From the NCBI GenBank assembly GCA_031769625.1, contig JAUIMM010000637.1, positions 1,041,001 to 1,105,000 of the forward strand: a stretch of 64,000 bases of DNA, in the 5' to 3' direction. The translations under genes and the position numbers were made by a program. Origin of the DNA: Taudactylus pleione (Eukaryota; Chordata; Amphibia; Anura; Myobatrachidae). Below the pieces are notes generated by a model, which had not been told where the DNA came from, searched no databases, and saw nothing but the letters and a program-made list of their open reading frames with translations. Below are positions 44,917-56,178 of the stretch, one piece after another; within the stretch, counting starts at the first letter, position 1, and each line of letters begins with the position of its first letter.

Positions 44917-46733
44917 TAATATATATACTCTGCATCAGCACACACTATTTTATATAATATATATATACGCTGCATCAGCACACAGTACTTTATATAATAT
45001 ATATACTCTGCATCAGCACACAGTATTTTATATAATATATATACTCTGCATCAGCACACAGTATTTTATATAATATATATACTCTGCATCAGCACACAGT
45101 ATTTTATATAATATATATACTCTGCATCAGCACACAGTATTTTATATAATATATATACTCTGCATCAGCACACAGTATTTTATATAATATATACTCTGCA
45201 TCAGCACACAGTATTTTATATAATATATATATTCTGCATCAGCACACAGTATTTTATATAATATACATACTCTGCATCAGCACACAGTATTTTATATAAT
45301 ATACATACTCTGCATCAGCACACAGTAATTTATATAATATATATACTCTGCATCAGCACACAGTATTTTATATAATATATACTCTGCATCAGCACACAGT
45401 ATTTTATATAATATATACTCTGCATCAGCACACAGTATTTTATATAATATATATACTCTGCATCAGCACACAGTATTTTATATAATATATATACTCTGCA
45501 TCAGCACACAGTACTTTATATAATATATATACTCTGCATCAGCACACAGTATTTTATATAATATATACTCTGCATCAGCACACAGTATTTTATATAATAT
45601 ATATACTCTGCAACAGCACACAGTACTTTATATAATATATATACTCTGCATCAGCACACAGTATTTTATATAATATATATACTCTGCATCAGCACACAGT
45701 ACTTTATATAATATATACTCTGCATCAGCACACAGTATTTTATATAATATATACTCTGCATCAGCACACAGTATTTTATATAATATATACTCTGCATCAG
45801 CACACAGTATTTTATATAATATATATACTCTGCATCAGCACACAGTATTTTATATAATATATATACTCTGTATCAGCACACAGTACTTTATATAATATAT
45901 ATACTCTGCATCAGCACACAGTATTTTATATAATATATATACTCTGTATCAGCACACAGTACTTTATATAATATATACTCTGCATCAGCACACAGTATTT
46001 TATATAATATATATACTCTGCATCAGCACACAGTAATTTATATAATATATATACTCTGCATCAGCACACAGTACTTTATATAATATATATACTCTGCATC
46101 AGCACACAGTATTTTATATAATATATACTCTGCATCAGCACACAGTATTTTATATAATATATATACTCTGCATCAGCACACAGTATTTTATATAATATAT
46201 ACTCTGCATCAGCACACAGTATTTTATATAATATATATACTCTGCATCAGCACACAGTATTTTATATAATATATATACTCTGCATCAGCACATGGTATTT
46301 TATATAATATATACTCTGCATCAGCACACAGTATTTTATATAATATATACTCTGCATCAGCACACAGTATTTTATATAATATATATATATACGCTGCATC
46401 AGCACATGGTAATTTATATAATATATATACTCTGCATCAGCACACTATTTTGTATAATATATATACTCTGCATCAGCACACAGTACTTTATATAATATAT
46501 ACTCTGCATCAGCACACAGTATTTTATATAATATATATACTCTGCATCAGCACATGGTAATTTATATAATATATATACTCTGCATCAGCACACAGTATTT
46601 TATATAATATATATACTCTGCATCAGCACACAGTATTTTATATAATATATATATACGCTGCATCAGCACATGGTAATTTATATAATATATATACTCTGCA
46701 TCAGCACACACTATTTTATATAATATATATTTA
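44917..46733. repeat. AT-rich minisatellite, 38-40-bp unit, about 46 copies
   Basis: The unit is ACTCTGCATCAGCACACAGT plus ATTTTATATAATATATAT, with variation in the number of TA steps and in CAGTATTTT / CAGTACTTT / CATGGTAATTT. Copies are otherwise very uniform, suggesting recent expansion. Confidence 0.95.
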
Positions 46734-47880
46734 TGAAAGGAAGCTTATCTTATTTCTCGTATTCTCACAGGATACATAACACCTGTTAGGGAGTGACACA
46801 GGTAATGACTTACATCCGCTAATGATTTTGCTAATCAGGACTCAGTAGTGGATATTAGGAAAGAAGGTACATGTGAGGTCATTTGTGTGGTAACGAGAAG
46901 TCATGGAAAAAATGCAACAGGATGGTAACTGCTGGCACATAGGGAAAGTACAGAGTGAGAATACATTAGGGGTATATTTACTATGGTTCCATTAGAGAAT
47001 CAGTTTTATAAATCTCCTGAGATCGAATTGAACTTGAACAGCAAAATCCCTCAGTAAATCTCAAATCTACTAAGAATGGATTTTGCTTTCGATCTTCAAC
47101 TCGAATTCGATCTGGATTCAGTTTAAGAAGGGATTTGCTGTTCGATTTTGCATGTTCATGTCTAAAAGCGAACAGCAAATCGTACTCCAAAAAACGAACT
47201 TCAAAGCCCCAAATGAATAGAACAGCTTCATGCTTTCATTTTCAACATGAGCAGTTTGTTTTCACACAGATACATACAGACATCAGTGAGGTGCCTGCAT
47301 GTATCTTACTGTAACAAGCTTGTAAAGAGTTACTGTTAAAAAAAAAATTATGTTGGGTCCCCCACCTAAATACACAACCAGCCCCGGACTTTTCATAGCC
47401 AGTCCTGGTTGTGTAAGTACAAGGAAAAAATTGTGTAGGGTTTCCCTGTACTTAGCACAACCAGCACCAGGCTCTGATCTGGTCCTGGTTCTTGAATTAC
47501 AGGTGAAAAAAAGCGTAGGGTTCCCCTGTAATTTCCACAACCAGCACCGGTCCGTTTCTAGTGGGGGGCTGATGCCTTTCGCCGGGCCCCCCAGCCGAAG
47601 CATCAATAAAGGGGACCCCCTCTCCAGGGCACTCCTGTGCGGTGGGTGGCGGGTTGATAGTGTAAGTGTAGTGTAAAGAACAGATAAGTGTAAATATTGT
47701 CTTTACAGTAGAACTGCAGGTCCCAGCAAGCCTCCCCCGCATGCTGGTACTTGGAGAACCACAAGTACCAGCATGCGGGGCATTAAGGGCCTGCTGGTAC
47801 CTGTAGTTCAACTGTAAAGAAATGTTTAAAAAAATACAATACACACACACCTTAATAGTAAAGTTTTAATACATACATAC
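46734..47880. other. Intergenic with dispersed repeats
   Basis: GGGGTATATTTACTATGG at about 46971 is a left end of the GGGTATATTTACT family. About 47350-47620 has repeated CACAACCAGC(A/C)CC words shared with 38500 and 10750. GTACCAGCATGC palindromes lie near 47740-47775. No gene. Confidence 0.5.
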
Positions 47881-48400
47881 ATGCACACTCACACGTATGC
47901 ATCGCAGTGGGCGTGCGCGAACTAGTCCATGTGTTTGGGAAGCGTACGCTCGCTGTGCATAGACAGCTCGCTAGAATGAGTAACAGGAGAAGACGTTTGT
48001 GGGTGGTGACAGGGGATGGTCGATAGAAATGGGGGGAGTGGTGGAGCGAACGCAGGCGTGCCTGAGCATCTTAACGCCATTTCAGAGGCGTGCATAATTA
48101 AGACACAGCATCATAGTACATGTCACATGGTTGTTTTACACACTGAAGCACTCGCAGTGCTTACAGTAGGGTATGGTCGACCACAAGTGGTGCATTCGAT
48201 GGTACCGATAGTTGCATGCACTTCCTGGAGATGACATGGGACAGTGGGCGTCTTATGTGAGGCTGGAGGGCATCTAAAAACTCACTACATTCGCACGCTA
48301 ATACGTAGATGGTGTGCTAATGCCTTGCCGCATGATCGTGGGATTTGCATACTTTGGCTGCGTGCGAACGCATCTAGCGAGTGGGTCTGAATCGGGCCAT
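47881..48400. mobile_element. Family 2 MITE fragment
   Basis: CGCAGTGGGCGTGCGCGAAC, GGTGGTGACAGGGGATGGTC, GAACGCAGGCGTGCC and GTACCGATAGTTGC are family 2 words. GGGTCTGAATCGGGCC at about 48384 resembles the right end. The left terminus was not found. Confidence 0.5.
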
Positions 48401-48560
48401 CTGATCTGGTCCTGTTTCTGGAATTAGAGGGGAAAAAATACGTAGGGTTCCCCTGTAATTTCCACAACCAACATCACTTACCGCCAGTCAGCCCAGGCAT
48501 GGTGGGAACCGCAGAAAATTTTTTAGTAACCCTGAGGCTCTCCATTGATGGAGGGAGCCC

Positions 48561-48885
48561 AGGGCCGGTGCTAGGGTTTTCGGCACCCCCCTGCAAATTA
48601 TAAATTTGCGCCCTCCCTTGTAGTTTTCTATGAAAGGACACCACAAAAATGGACGTAGTCTCACAAGAAAGGGGCATGGTCATGCAATACTATCCCCAAT
48701 TCAAATTATGCCACACAGTAGTGCACTCTTATTCACATTGCACCGAACATAGTGCCCCAATTCACATTACACCACAAAGTAGTGTCCCTTATTCATGTTA
48801 CAACGTATACTGGTGCCCCTTATACACATAATGCCTAAATACGCTTAGTGTCATATGTAAAGTCCAGAGTGTGGCACCTCTGCGT
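48561..48885. mobile_element. Left part of a hAT-type element
   Basis: CAGGGCCGGTGCTAGGG starts the element. Sequence after it (AAATTTGCGCCCTCCC, ATGGACGTAGTC, GGGGCATGGTCATG) is the inverse of the right part of the 4643 element. The tandem units near 48700-48830 (CACAAAGTAGTGTCCCTTAT) are the inverse of 43170-43215 in the 41893 element. A TA microsatellite follows and the right end is missing. Confidence 0.6.
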
Positions 48886-48889
48886 CTAC

Positions 48890-49045
48890 AGTGTATATAT
48901 ATATATATATATCTATATATATATATATATATAATATACAATATATAAATACATTTTTTCTATATAGTACATATATTATAATAATATATATTATATTTAA
49001 TGTGTGTGTGTGTATATATATATATATATTTATATATACTGTATA
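48890..49045. repeat. TA-rich microsatellite
   Basis: Compound (TA)n and (TG)n runs, including TGTGTGTGTGTATATATA. It separates the hAT fragment from the L2 tail. Confidence 0.9.
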
Positions 49046-50690
49046 TGTATTATTATTATTATCTTTTATTTATATGGCGCCACAAGTGCTTAGCTGCACC
49101 TTACAAAGTACATAAACAAATTGTAGACAAGTGACTTACAGAACAATACAATACAGGACCAGGACATGTATAATATTTATTGCTACATTAGCGACCTTAA
49201 CACCCAGATAAGCAACAGAGCATAAGCAACCAAGTGTTAGGTGCCCTAGTGGTGAGTAAGAAGTAGATGAAACTAAAGTAGGGAGAAGCACAAGAGGGTA
49301 GAGGGCCCTGCTCGTAAGAGCTTACATTCTAAAAGGGAGGGGGAAGGCAAACAGGTTCGACACAGATGAGGTAGATGGGGAGGAAGGAGCATATAGCAGG
49401 GAGTTAGAATGATAGCTGGAAGGCTTTGATGAAGTAGTTGGTCTTGAGAGCCCGTTTGAAGGATTGCAAAGAGGTGGAGAGTCTGAATGGGAGTGGGAGA
49501 GAGTTCCAGAGGTGGGGAGCAGTGCAGGCAAAATCTTGGAGGCGGGAGTGGGAGGAAGTAATCAGCTGGCATGAAAGGCGGCGTGCATTCGTTGAACGAA
49601 GAGAGCGGAGAGGAGAGTGAAGGGAGATGAGATCAGAGATGTATATGGGAGAAGATTGGGTGAGGGCATTGTAAGCGAGCATGAGAACCTTAATTTGGAT
49701 TCTGAAAGGGAAGGGGAACCAATGGAGGGCTTGTAGGAGGAGGGAGGCAGATGTAGAGCGTTTGGAGAGGAAGATAAGCCGTGCAGCAGCATTAAGGATA
49801 GACTGGAGAGGAGAGAGATGGGATTTGGTGAGGTCAGATAGGAGGAGGTTACAGTAGTCCAATCTGGAGATGACCAGTGAGTGTATGAGGGTTTTAGTAG
49901 CATCCTGGGTCAGATAGGGTCTGCACTTAGAAATATTTTTGAGATGGAAACGACAGGACTGTGAAAGATTCTGGATATGTGGTTTGAAGGAGAGGGATGA
50001 ATCCAGGATAACACCAAGACAGTGCACCTTGGGACTAGATGAGATAGTTATTCCATCAATTGATAAAGAAATAGTGGGAAGTGAGGTTATGTGGGAGGGT
50101 GAGAAGACGATCAGCTCTGTCTTAGACATATTAAGTTTAAGAAATCGCTGGGACATCCAGGAAGAGATAGCAGAGAAACAGTTGGAGATAAAAGTCAGAA
50201 GAGAGGGGGAGAGATCAGGGGAGGAAAGGTAGATTTGAGTAATATCAGCATAGAGATGATAGTGGAGGTCAAAAGAGCTGATGAGTTCACCTAGAGAGGA
50301 CATATAGAGGGATAATAGGAGAGGTCCAAGAACAGAACCTTGGGAAACACCTACTGTAAGAGGCTGTGGAGGGGAAGAGGAGTCATGAGAGGAAACTGAG
50401 AAAGGTCAGTCAGAGAGGTAGGAGGACAGCCAGAAGAGGGCAGTGTCACGTAGACCAAGGGAGTGAAGACCAAGGGAGTGAAGGATATTCAGCAGGAGAA
50501 GGGTGGTCCACAGTGTCAAAAGCAGCAGAGAGATCAAGGAGAATGAGAAGAGAATAGTTACCTTTGGATTTGGCAGCAAGGAGGTCGTTACTGACTTTCG
50601 CGAGGGCAGTTTCAGTGGAGTGGAGAGAATGGAAGCCGGTCTGAAAAGTGTCAAGGAGGGAGTGGGAGTTGCAGTGCCTAAACAAGATAT
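49046..50690 (-). mobile_element. L2 LINE, 5'-truncated
   Basis: On the minus strand it runs from the RT domain (50690) to the 3' tail, where the (ATA)n-type end reads, on the plus strand, ATTATTATTATTATC plus TTTTATTTATATGGCGCCAC. That tail is the L2 hallmark. The 5' half (endonuclease and N-terminal RT) is missing. A 15-bp inverted repeat marks the 5' junction. Confidence 0.88.
49404..50685 (-). pseudogene. L2 LINE ORF2, reverse transcriptase and C-terminal part, frameshifted
   Basis: The first segment (50685 to about 50446) carries the [14 protein letters not shown] and [12 protein letters not shown] motifs, the second holding the first catalytic Asp of the RT palm. A second frame overlaps from about 50654 to 50406 ([16 protein letters not shown], the segment before the fingers). 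The third (50303-49404) has [10 protein letters not shown], where L2 normally has YADDTQ, so one catalytic Asp appears changed to Ile. It ends with the conserved [22 protein letters not shown] tail. The protein would have made DNA from its own RNA at a nicked target. The frame shifts near 50300-50450 and the altered YADD box mean it is inactive. Confidence 0.9.
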
Positions 50691-50739
50691 ATATAGATCT
50701 CTTGTTTAGGCACTGGAGCTATTCATAATACTTGTCATA

Positions 50740-50740
<1 letters not shown>

Positions 50741-50789
<49 letters not shown>

Positions 50790-50800
50790 TATATAATATA
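50741..50800. repeat. TA microsatellite
   Basis: An uninterrupted (TA)n run of about 40 bp followed by TATAATTATATAATATAT. Confidence 0.9.
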
Positions 50801-52098
50801 TTCAAGTGTGCTTTACTTACTGACTGTCATGCACAGTCAGAATTGGCTCCTATTTATAATGTGTGCTTGCTGCTTCTGGTAGCTGCCATTTTGGCAGGCA
50901 GGATGTCACTTGTATATGGAGGCGGAGCTGTGAATGAGTGATGGGCTGGAGGCGAAGCTGTGAGTGGTGATTCACAGGCTCTGTAAAGGCTTATGGGAGG
51001 AGCTGCTGTGGCTGGGCAGCTCCTCCGTCGGCCATATTTTTTTAGCATCATTGAGCTTCTGCGCAAGCAGCAGTGGACTCTGGGCACTAGTGTGTGCCCA
51101 GGGTATACTGCGCAGGACACTGGGAAAATGGCGCAGCAGCTATTTTCCTACTGCGCACACGAAAAACAGCGTTTTTTGTGTAGCGCTACTCTGGCAGCCA
51201 TGGGACTTCAGAGAGGTAAGTATAAAAAAGTATGGGTGCAGGGTGTGCGGTGTAGGACCCAGGGGTCCATGTGCACCGCACAATCTGCACCCAATATAAA
51301 TACGCCCCTGCGTGCAAAAAGGCAAATTTTGCTGACATCCAACTCATAGCCCACAGTAACGCCATTACGCCCTGACAGAACTCTGCCTACAGTTACAGCC
51401 CATTTCCACATCTCCAGTCATAAGTGTGAACTGCGTGCTCCTCCGCATCCTGCGTACTGACGTGTGCTCAGTTCCGGGGAATGCGCAATGCGAAAATACG
51501 CAATACAGACATCGCAAACAGGCCTGTGCTCAACCATTTGTGGAATTTGAACCTCTCACATTAGTTTTCAATGTCATGGCTTTAAGACGTCTCTGATCCT
51601 GGCTGTCAGCGCCGGTCGCTCTGGGCTGCGATTCAGTATAAGGAAGTTTCCTGATGTGAGCCCACAAGATGCCTGATTCTTCTGTTTAAGGGGCCTATTT
51701 ATTCAACAGACGTTTTCTGAGCATCTCCACATTAATCAATGTTCCCACTTATATCAGTCCCTCTGTTACCGATCAGAAAAGCAGCTGCCATACTGCAAAG
51801 ATGGGAAACTTACTATGCTCCAAAAAGCTCAGCATTCCTGATCTGGGTTTTACCTTTTATATGATTGCCACTGCAAAACATCAGGCAGGACGGCCGGGAT
51901 CTAGCCGATGCCTGAAAGTCGCCGGCTATTACATTTCCACCCCTACTGTATGTCTCAAAAGAGTATCATTAGAGCTTCTGATCCTAATTGATATATTTAT
52001 TAATTTACTGTATTGAAGTGAAAGTTATGACCATATTTACACATGTCATCAAACAACTGTATTTTCTTGCACATGTGACAATGGGTGTGTTACAGCAT
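50801..52098. other. Intergenic, no gene seen
   Basis: GC-rich around 50870-51200 with short frames on both strands, none with a known motif. GGGGCCTATTTATTCAACAG at about 51690 is a transposon-like left end without a partner. Confidence 0.4.
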
Positions 52099-52103
52099 GA
52101 CGG

Positions 52104-52852
52104 TGTGATGTTCTTGGTTGTTTGTGGACCCGGGGTGGTAGCAGGAGCAAACACAGAAGCAGATTTGAAAATAAAACTAGGATTTTTAATAAGTGCTTGA
52201 GTAGACATATAATGGCAGTAAATAAAAGTCCAGGAATATATAAATGTGCACAAGAGTTCTGTGGTGGGAGTAGAAGGGTTAATGTCCAAGTAGAAATAAT
52301 TAGAGCTGTCCAGGTTTGCAGGTAGCGAACTGAAAAATAATCAAGCCAGGTTTGCAGGTAGTGAACAGAAGCGTAGGATGTCAGCAGGCTCAGGCACTCA
52401 GGTATGGGCAAGGGTGATGGAGGAAGCGGGGTAGTCCAGTGGGAGCTAGGAGCTGACAGGCAGACTGGCAGACAGTGAATTCACAGGAACAGGTAAGCAC
52501 AGAGAACTCCCTCTCAGCTAGGCTGAGATACACGTTGCACTGGCAAAGAAGGAAGGCACTGACCCTTCCTAAATACCCCATGCCGTGCTGTTACTGGCCG
52601 GAGGGAACATGTGACTCACCAGGATTGGCCAGCCGCATCACATGGCCAGAAGGCAAGATGGCGGCGCCTATGCCAAACGGAATGGAGACGCCGCCAGGCC
52701 TTACCAGCGCAGAGTGACAACAGGCCCGCACAACAACGCGCGCAGCCAAAGCCCCCCGCCAGACACCAGCTCCGCCACCAGACAGCCAGCGCCACAATGA
52801 CCTCACAGGTAACACTCGCCTAGCGCCATGCTGAAATACCCTGGCCGTGACA
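52104..52852 (-). repeat. 3' LTR of the chromovirus
   Basis: On the plus strand it begins TGTGATGTTC and ends GGCCGTGACA, so the minus-strand LTR is TGTCACGG...CA. It contains the TATTTA promoter element and the TTGCACTGGC segment (52535-52544). An ATTAAA-type signal lies near 52183. Two GCCAGGTTTGCAGGTAG units are present, against three in the 5' LTR. Confidence 0.93.
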
Positions 52853-54582
52853 GTACCCCCCCCTTTTGGGGTGGCCTCAGGACACTCACCAGGCTTCTCC
52901 GGATGGGCAGAATGGAATCTCCTGATGAGCGTGGGAGCGTGGACATCACGAGCATCGGTCCAGCAACGTTCCTCTGGACAGTAACCTTTCCAGTCCAGCA
53001 AATACTGTAGATGACCTCTGCGTAGACGAGAGTCCAAGATCTGGGCGACCTCAAACTCAACTCCTCTCTCCGTCTGGACTCGAGGAGAAGCAGGTAGAGC
53101 ACTATGGAATTTATTCAGGACCAGGGGCTTCAATAAGGAAATATGGAAGGAATTAGGGATTTTTAGGTATGGGGGTAACTGTAGATGATAGGCCACTGGA
53201 TTAATGACTTCTGTTATGGAGAAGGGACCAATGAAGCGTGGTGCAAATTTCATAGAAGGAACCCTCAGACGAAGATTCCGGGTGGATAACCAGACCTGGC
53301 TTCCAACTTGCATGCGTGGAACTATTCTACGCTTCTTATCGGCCTGGGTCTTATAGCAAGAGGATGCCTTCAACAAATCAGACCGTACTTGAGTCCAGAT
53401 GGCAGCAAAATTCCGCACCGTATCCTCCACGGCCGGAACATCGAAAACAGGCAGGCTTCGGAATTCGGGAACACAAGGATGAAGGCCATATACAACCTGA
53501 AATGGCGTTTGGTTAGTTGACGAGTGGTAGGAAGCATTATGTGCAAACTCAGCCCACGGCAGCAAGGCAGCCCAATTGTCCTGGGAAGATGACATAAAAA
53601 TTCTTAAGAAAGTCTCTAGATCTTGATTAACTCTCTCGGTGGAGCCGTTGCTTTGCGGATGGTAGGCCGTGGAAAAGTTTAACTTCACTTGAAGAACAGA
53701 ACACAAAGCCCTCCAGAATTTTGCAGTAAACTGCACACCACGGTCAGAGACAATTTCAGCAGGAAGGCCGTGTAGACGAAATATGTGTTGGACAAACAAC
53801 TGTGCCAGGTCAGGGGCAGAAGGTAACTTCTTCAACGGTATATAGTGGACCATCTTAGAAAATCGGTCTATTACAACCCAGATAGTGTTGAAACCTTGAG
53901 AGACTGGCAGGTCTGTGACGAAATCCATGGAGAGATGCGTCCATGGACGTGATTGAGTAGGTAATGGAAGCAATTCCCCAACTGGAGCTTGTCGTGATGA
54001 TTTATGCTGGGCACAGGAGGAGCAGGAAGAGATAAACTCCATTATGTCTGCCTTCATAGAAGGCCACCAATAGTGTCTTTTCAGGAACTCCAAGGTCTTC
54101 CGAGTGCCTGAGCGCCCTGTGAAGCGAGAGGAATGTGCCCAAGTGAGAAGCTGCTTCCTTAATTCCGGGGCCACAAATGATTTTCCCGTAGGAGGCTGAA
54201 GTTGTAATGCGGCGAAAACTCTTGATTCCAAGACAGGGGTTTTGCATTGATTTTCAGATTGATCATCACAGAGAAGAGATCTTGATAGGGCATCAGCCTT
54301 CTGATTAAGTGCTCCAGACTGAAAGGTCAGGGTGAACTGAAACCTGGCAAAGAATATTGCCCAGCGGGCCAAACGAGGACTCACACATTGGAGGTTTTTG
54401 AGAAATAGGAGATTTCTATGGTCCGTAAATACAGTAAATGGAAACTTGGCGCCTTCTAGCAAATATCTCCATTCTTTCAACGCCAACTTTACAGCTAGTA
54501 GTTCTTGCTCACCTATGGCGTAGTTCCTTTCGGCAGGTGAGAATTTTTTAGAAAAGAACCCACACGGATGGACTCGGTTGTC
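52591..54582 (-). pseudogene. Chromovirus pol: RNase H end, integrase, chromodomain
   Basis: This open segment begins after the in-frame stop at 54583-54585. It includes the end of RNase H (TDHRNLLFLKN, ADALSR), then the integrase zinc region with its CSSCAQH cysteine pair, the core with MDFVTDLP, SDRGVQF and the Glu in STERVNQDLE, and the GPF-IT-V segment. A chromodomain (VEFEVAQILDSRLRRG, YLLDWKGY, CWTDARDV) ends near 52880. Integrase joins element DNA to the host genome, and the chromodomain is thought to steer it to chromatin marks. The second His of the usual HHCC motif is Arg here (GRSG for GHPG). The frame has no stop before the 3' LTR and reads about 260 bases into it. Confidence 0.93.
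52853..52868 (-). other. Polypurine tract
   Basis: On the minus strand AAAAGGGGGGGGGTAC directly precedes the 3' LTR. Such a tract primes plus-strand DNA synthesis in LTR retroelements. Confidence 0.85.
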
Positions 54583-55585
54583 CTAATAACGTTGAGACAA
54601 GACTGCTCCCACAGATTCAGATGATGCATCTACTTCCAACAAAAAAGGCCTGTCCAGATCTGGTTGTCGAAGAACTGGTGCTGAGATGAAGGCCTGTTTT
54701 AGAAGATGAAAGGCAGACTCTGCCTCAGGTGACCATTGGGCAGGATTAGCACCTTTGCGGGTCAAGGCTGTAATGGGAGCCAGCAGTGTAGAAAATCCCT
54801 TAATGAAGCGTCTATAATAATTGGCGAAGCCCAACAATCTCTGGATGGCCTTCAGTGTCTGAGGTCGGGTCCAATCCAGAATTGCTTGTACCTTCTTGGG
54901 GTCCATTTCTAAACTGGAGCCAGATATTACATAGCCGAGAAAAGGTACACTGGGCACTCCAAGGACGCACTTCTCCAGTTTGCAGTAAAGGTGGTTTTCT
55001 CTCAAACGGGTCAGGACTTCCTTAACATGTTCTTGATGTTTAGCCACAGAGGGTGAAAAAAATCAGTATGTCATCCAGATAGACAACAACCGAAACATCT
55101 AACAGATCCCGGAAAATCTCATTAACAAAACTTTGAAAGACAGCAGAGGCATTACACAATCCAAAAGGCATTACTAAATATTCGAAATGTCCATCTCTGG
55201 TATTAAAAGCGGTCTTCCATTCATCGCCAGCTCGGATACGAATGAGGTTGTAAGCCCCTCTTAGATCTAATTTAGAAAAAATGACAGAGCCCTTGACCCT
55301 ATCAAACAACTCAGTAATCAGGGGAAGAGGGTATCGATTTTTTGTCATTAAGGCCTCGATAATCGATACATGGTCTTAGACCACCGTCCTTCTTGCCAAC
55401 GAAGAAAAACCCAGCTCCGGCAGGTGAAGTAGAGGGGCGGATGAACCCCTTTGCCAGGTTGTCCCGGATGTACTCTGTCATGGCTTGAGTCTCAGGCAAG
55501 GACAGAGGATAGGTACGACCACGAGGTGGCATCTTATCAGGTATCAATTCAATTGGACAGTCCCATTCACTATGAGGGGGTAAGA
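54583..55585 (-). pseudogene. Chromovirus pol: reverse transcriptase and start of RNase H
   Basis: Three pieces in three frames. The first (about 55585-55350) has [36 protein letters not shown] and [11 protein letters not shown]. The second (about 55348-55055) has [24 protein letters not shown] and the catalytic YLDDIL box. The third (about 55047-54583) has FLGYVIS, the LLGFANYYRRFI segment and the RNase H start LEVDASSESVGAVLSQ. RT copies element RNA into DNA. Frames shift near 55350 and in a T run near 55052, and the RNase H frame meets a TAG at 54583-54585. All active-site motifs remain readable, so the damage is recent relative to the family. Confidence 0.93.
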
Positions 55586-55992
55586 TATTGCTTGTTGTTC
55601 AGAGAAAACGTCGGCAAACATCTGATATTCCTTGGGAATGGCAGAAGAAACTAATGAAACTGTTTTTCTCACAGGTCGAATTTTTGGAAGACAGGATTTC
55701 TGACAGTCCATACTCCATGACAGAATCTGCATAGAACTCCAATCAATCCTGGGATTATGTTTACGTAACCAGGGTAGACCAAGAACAATTTCTTGAGAGG
55801 CCTCTGATATCACCAGGAATTTTAAGGACTCAGAATGAAGTGCCCCAATTCGGACCAATACAGGTTGAGTCTCTTTGGTGACTATCCCGTTAGTCAGAGG
55901 GCGTCCGTCTATCGAGGTCAGAGAGATAGCATGGTTGAGAGACAAACAAGGTATCTGAAATTTATCAATGAAACTAGACGTTATGAAATTTC

Positions 55993-56143
55993 CAATAGAA
56001 TGGAAGGGTTTGTAGCGCCCACCTCCCTGTAATTTATCACGACGAGCAGCCGTCCCAAGGGTCCTCCGGTTCCCTATTCCAAGGAATAAACAGTAGAAAA
56101 AAATTTATTATTATTATTATATTTTGATACCTATACACCTTTT

Positions 56144-56178
<35 letters not shown>

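Noticed and set aside
50854..51411. Short overlapping frames on both strands near 51 kb
   Set aside because: No motif, no splice context, and frames overlap on both strands.
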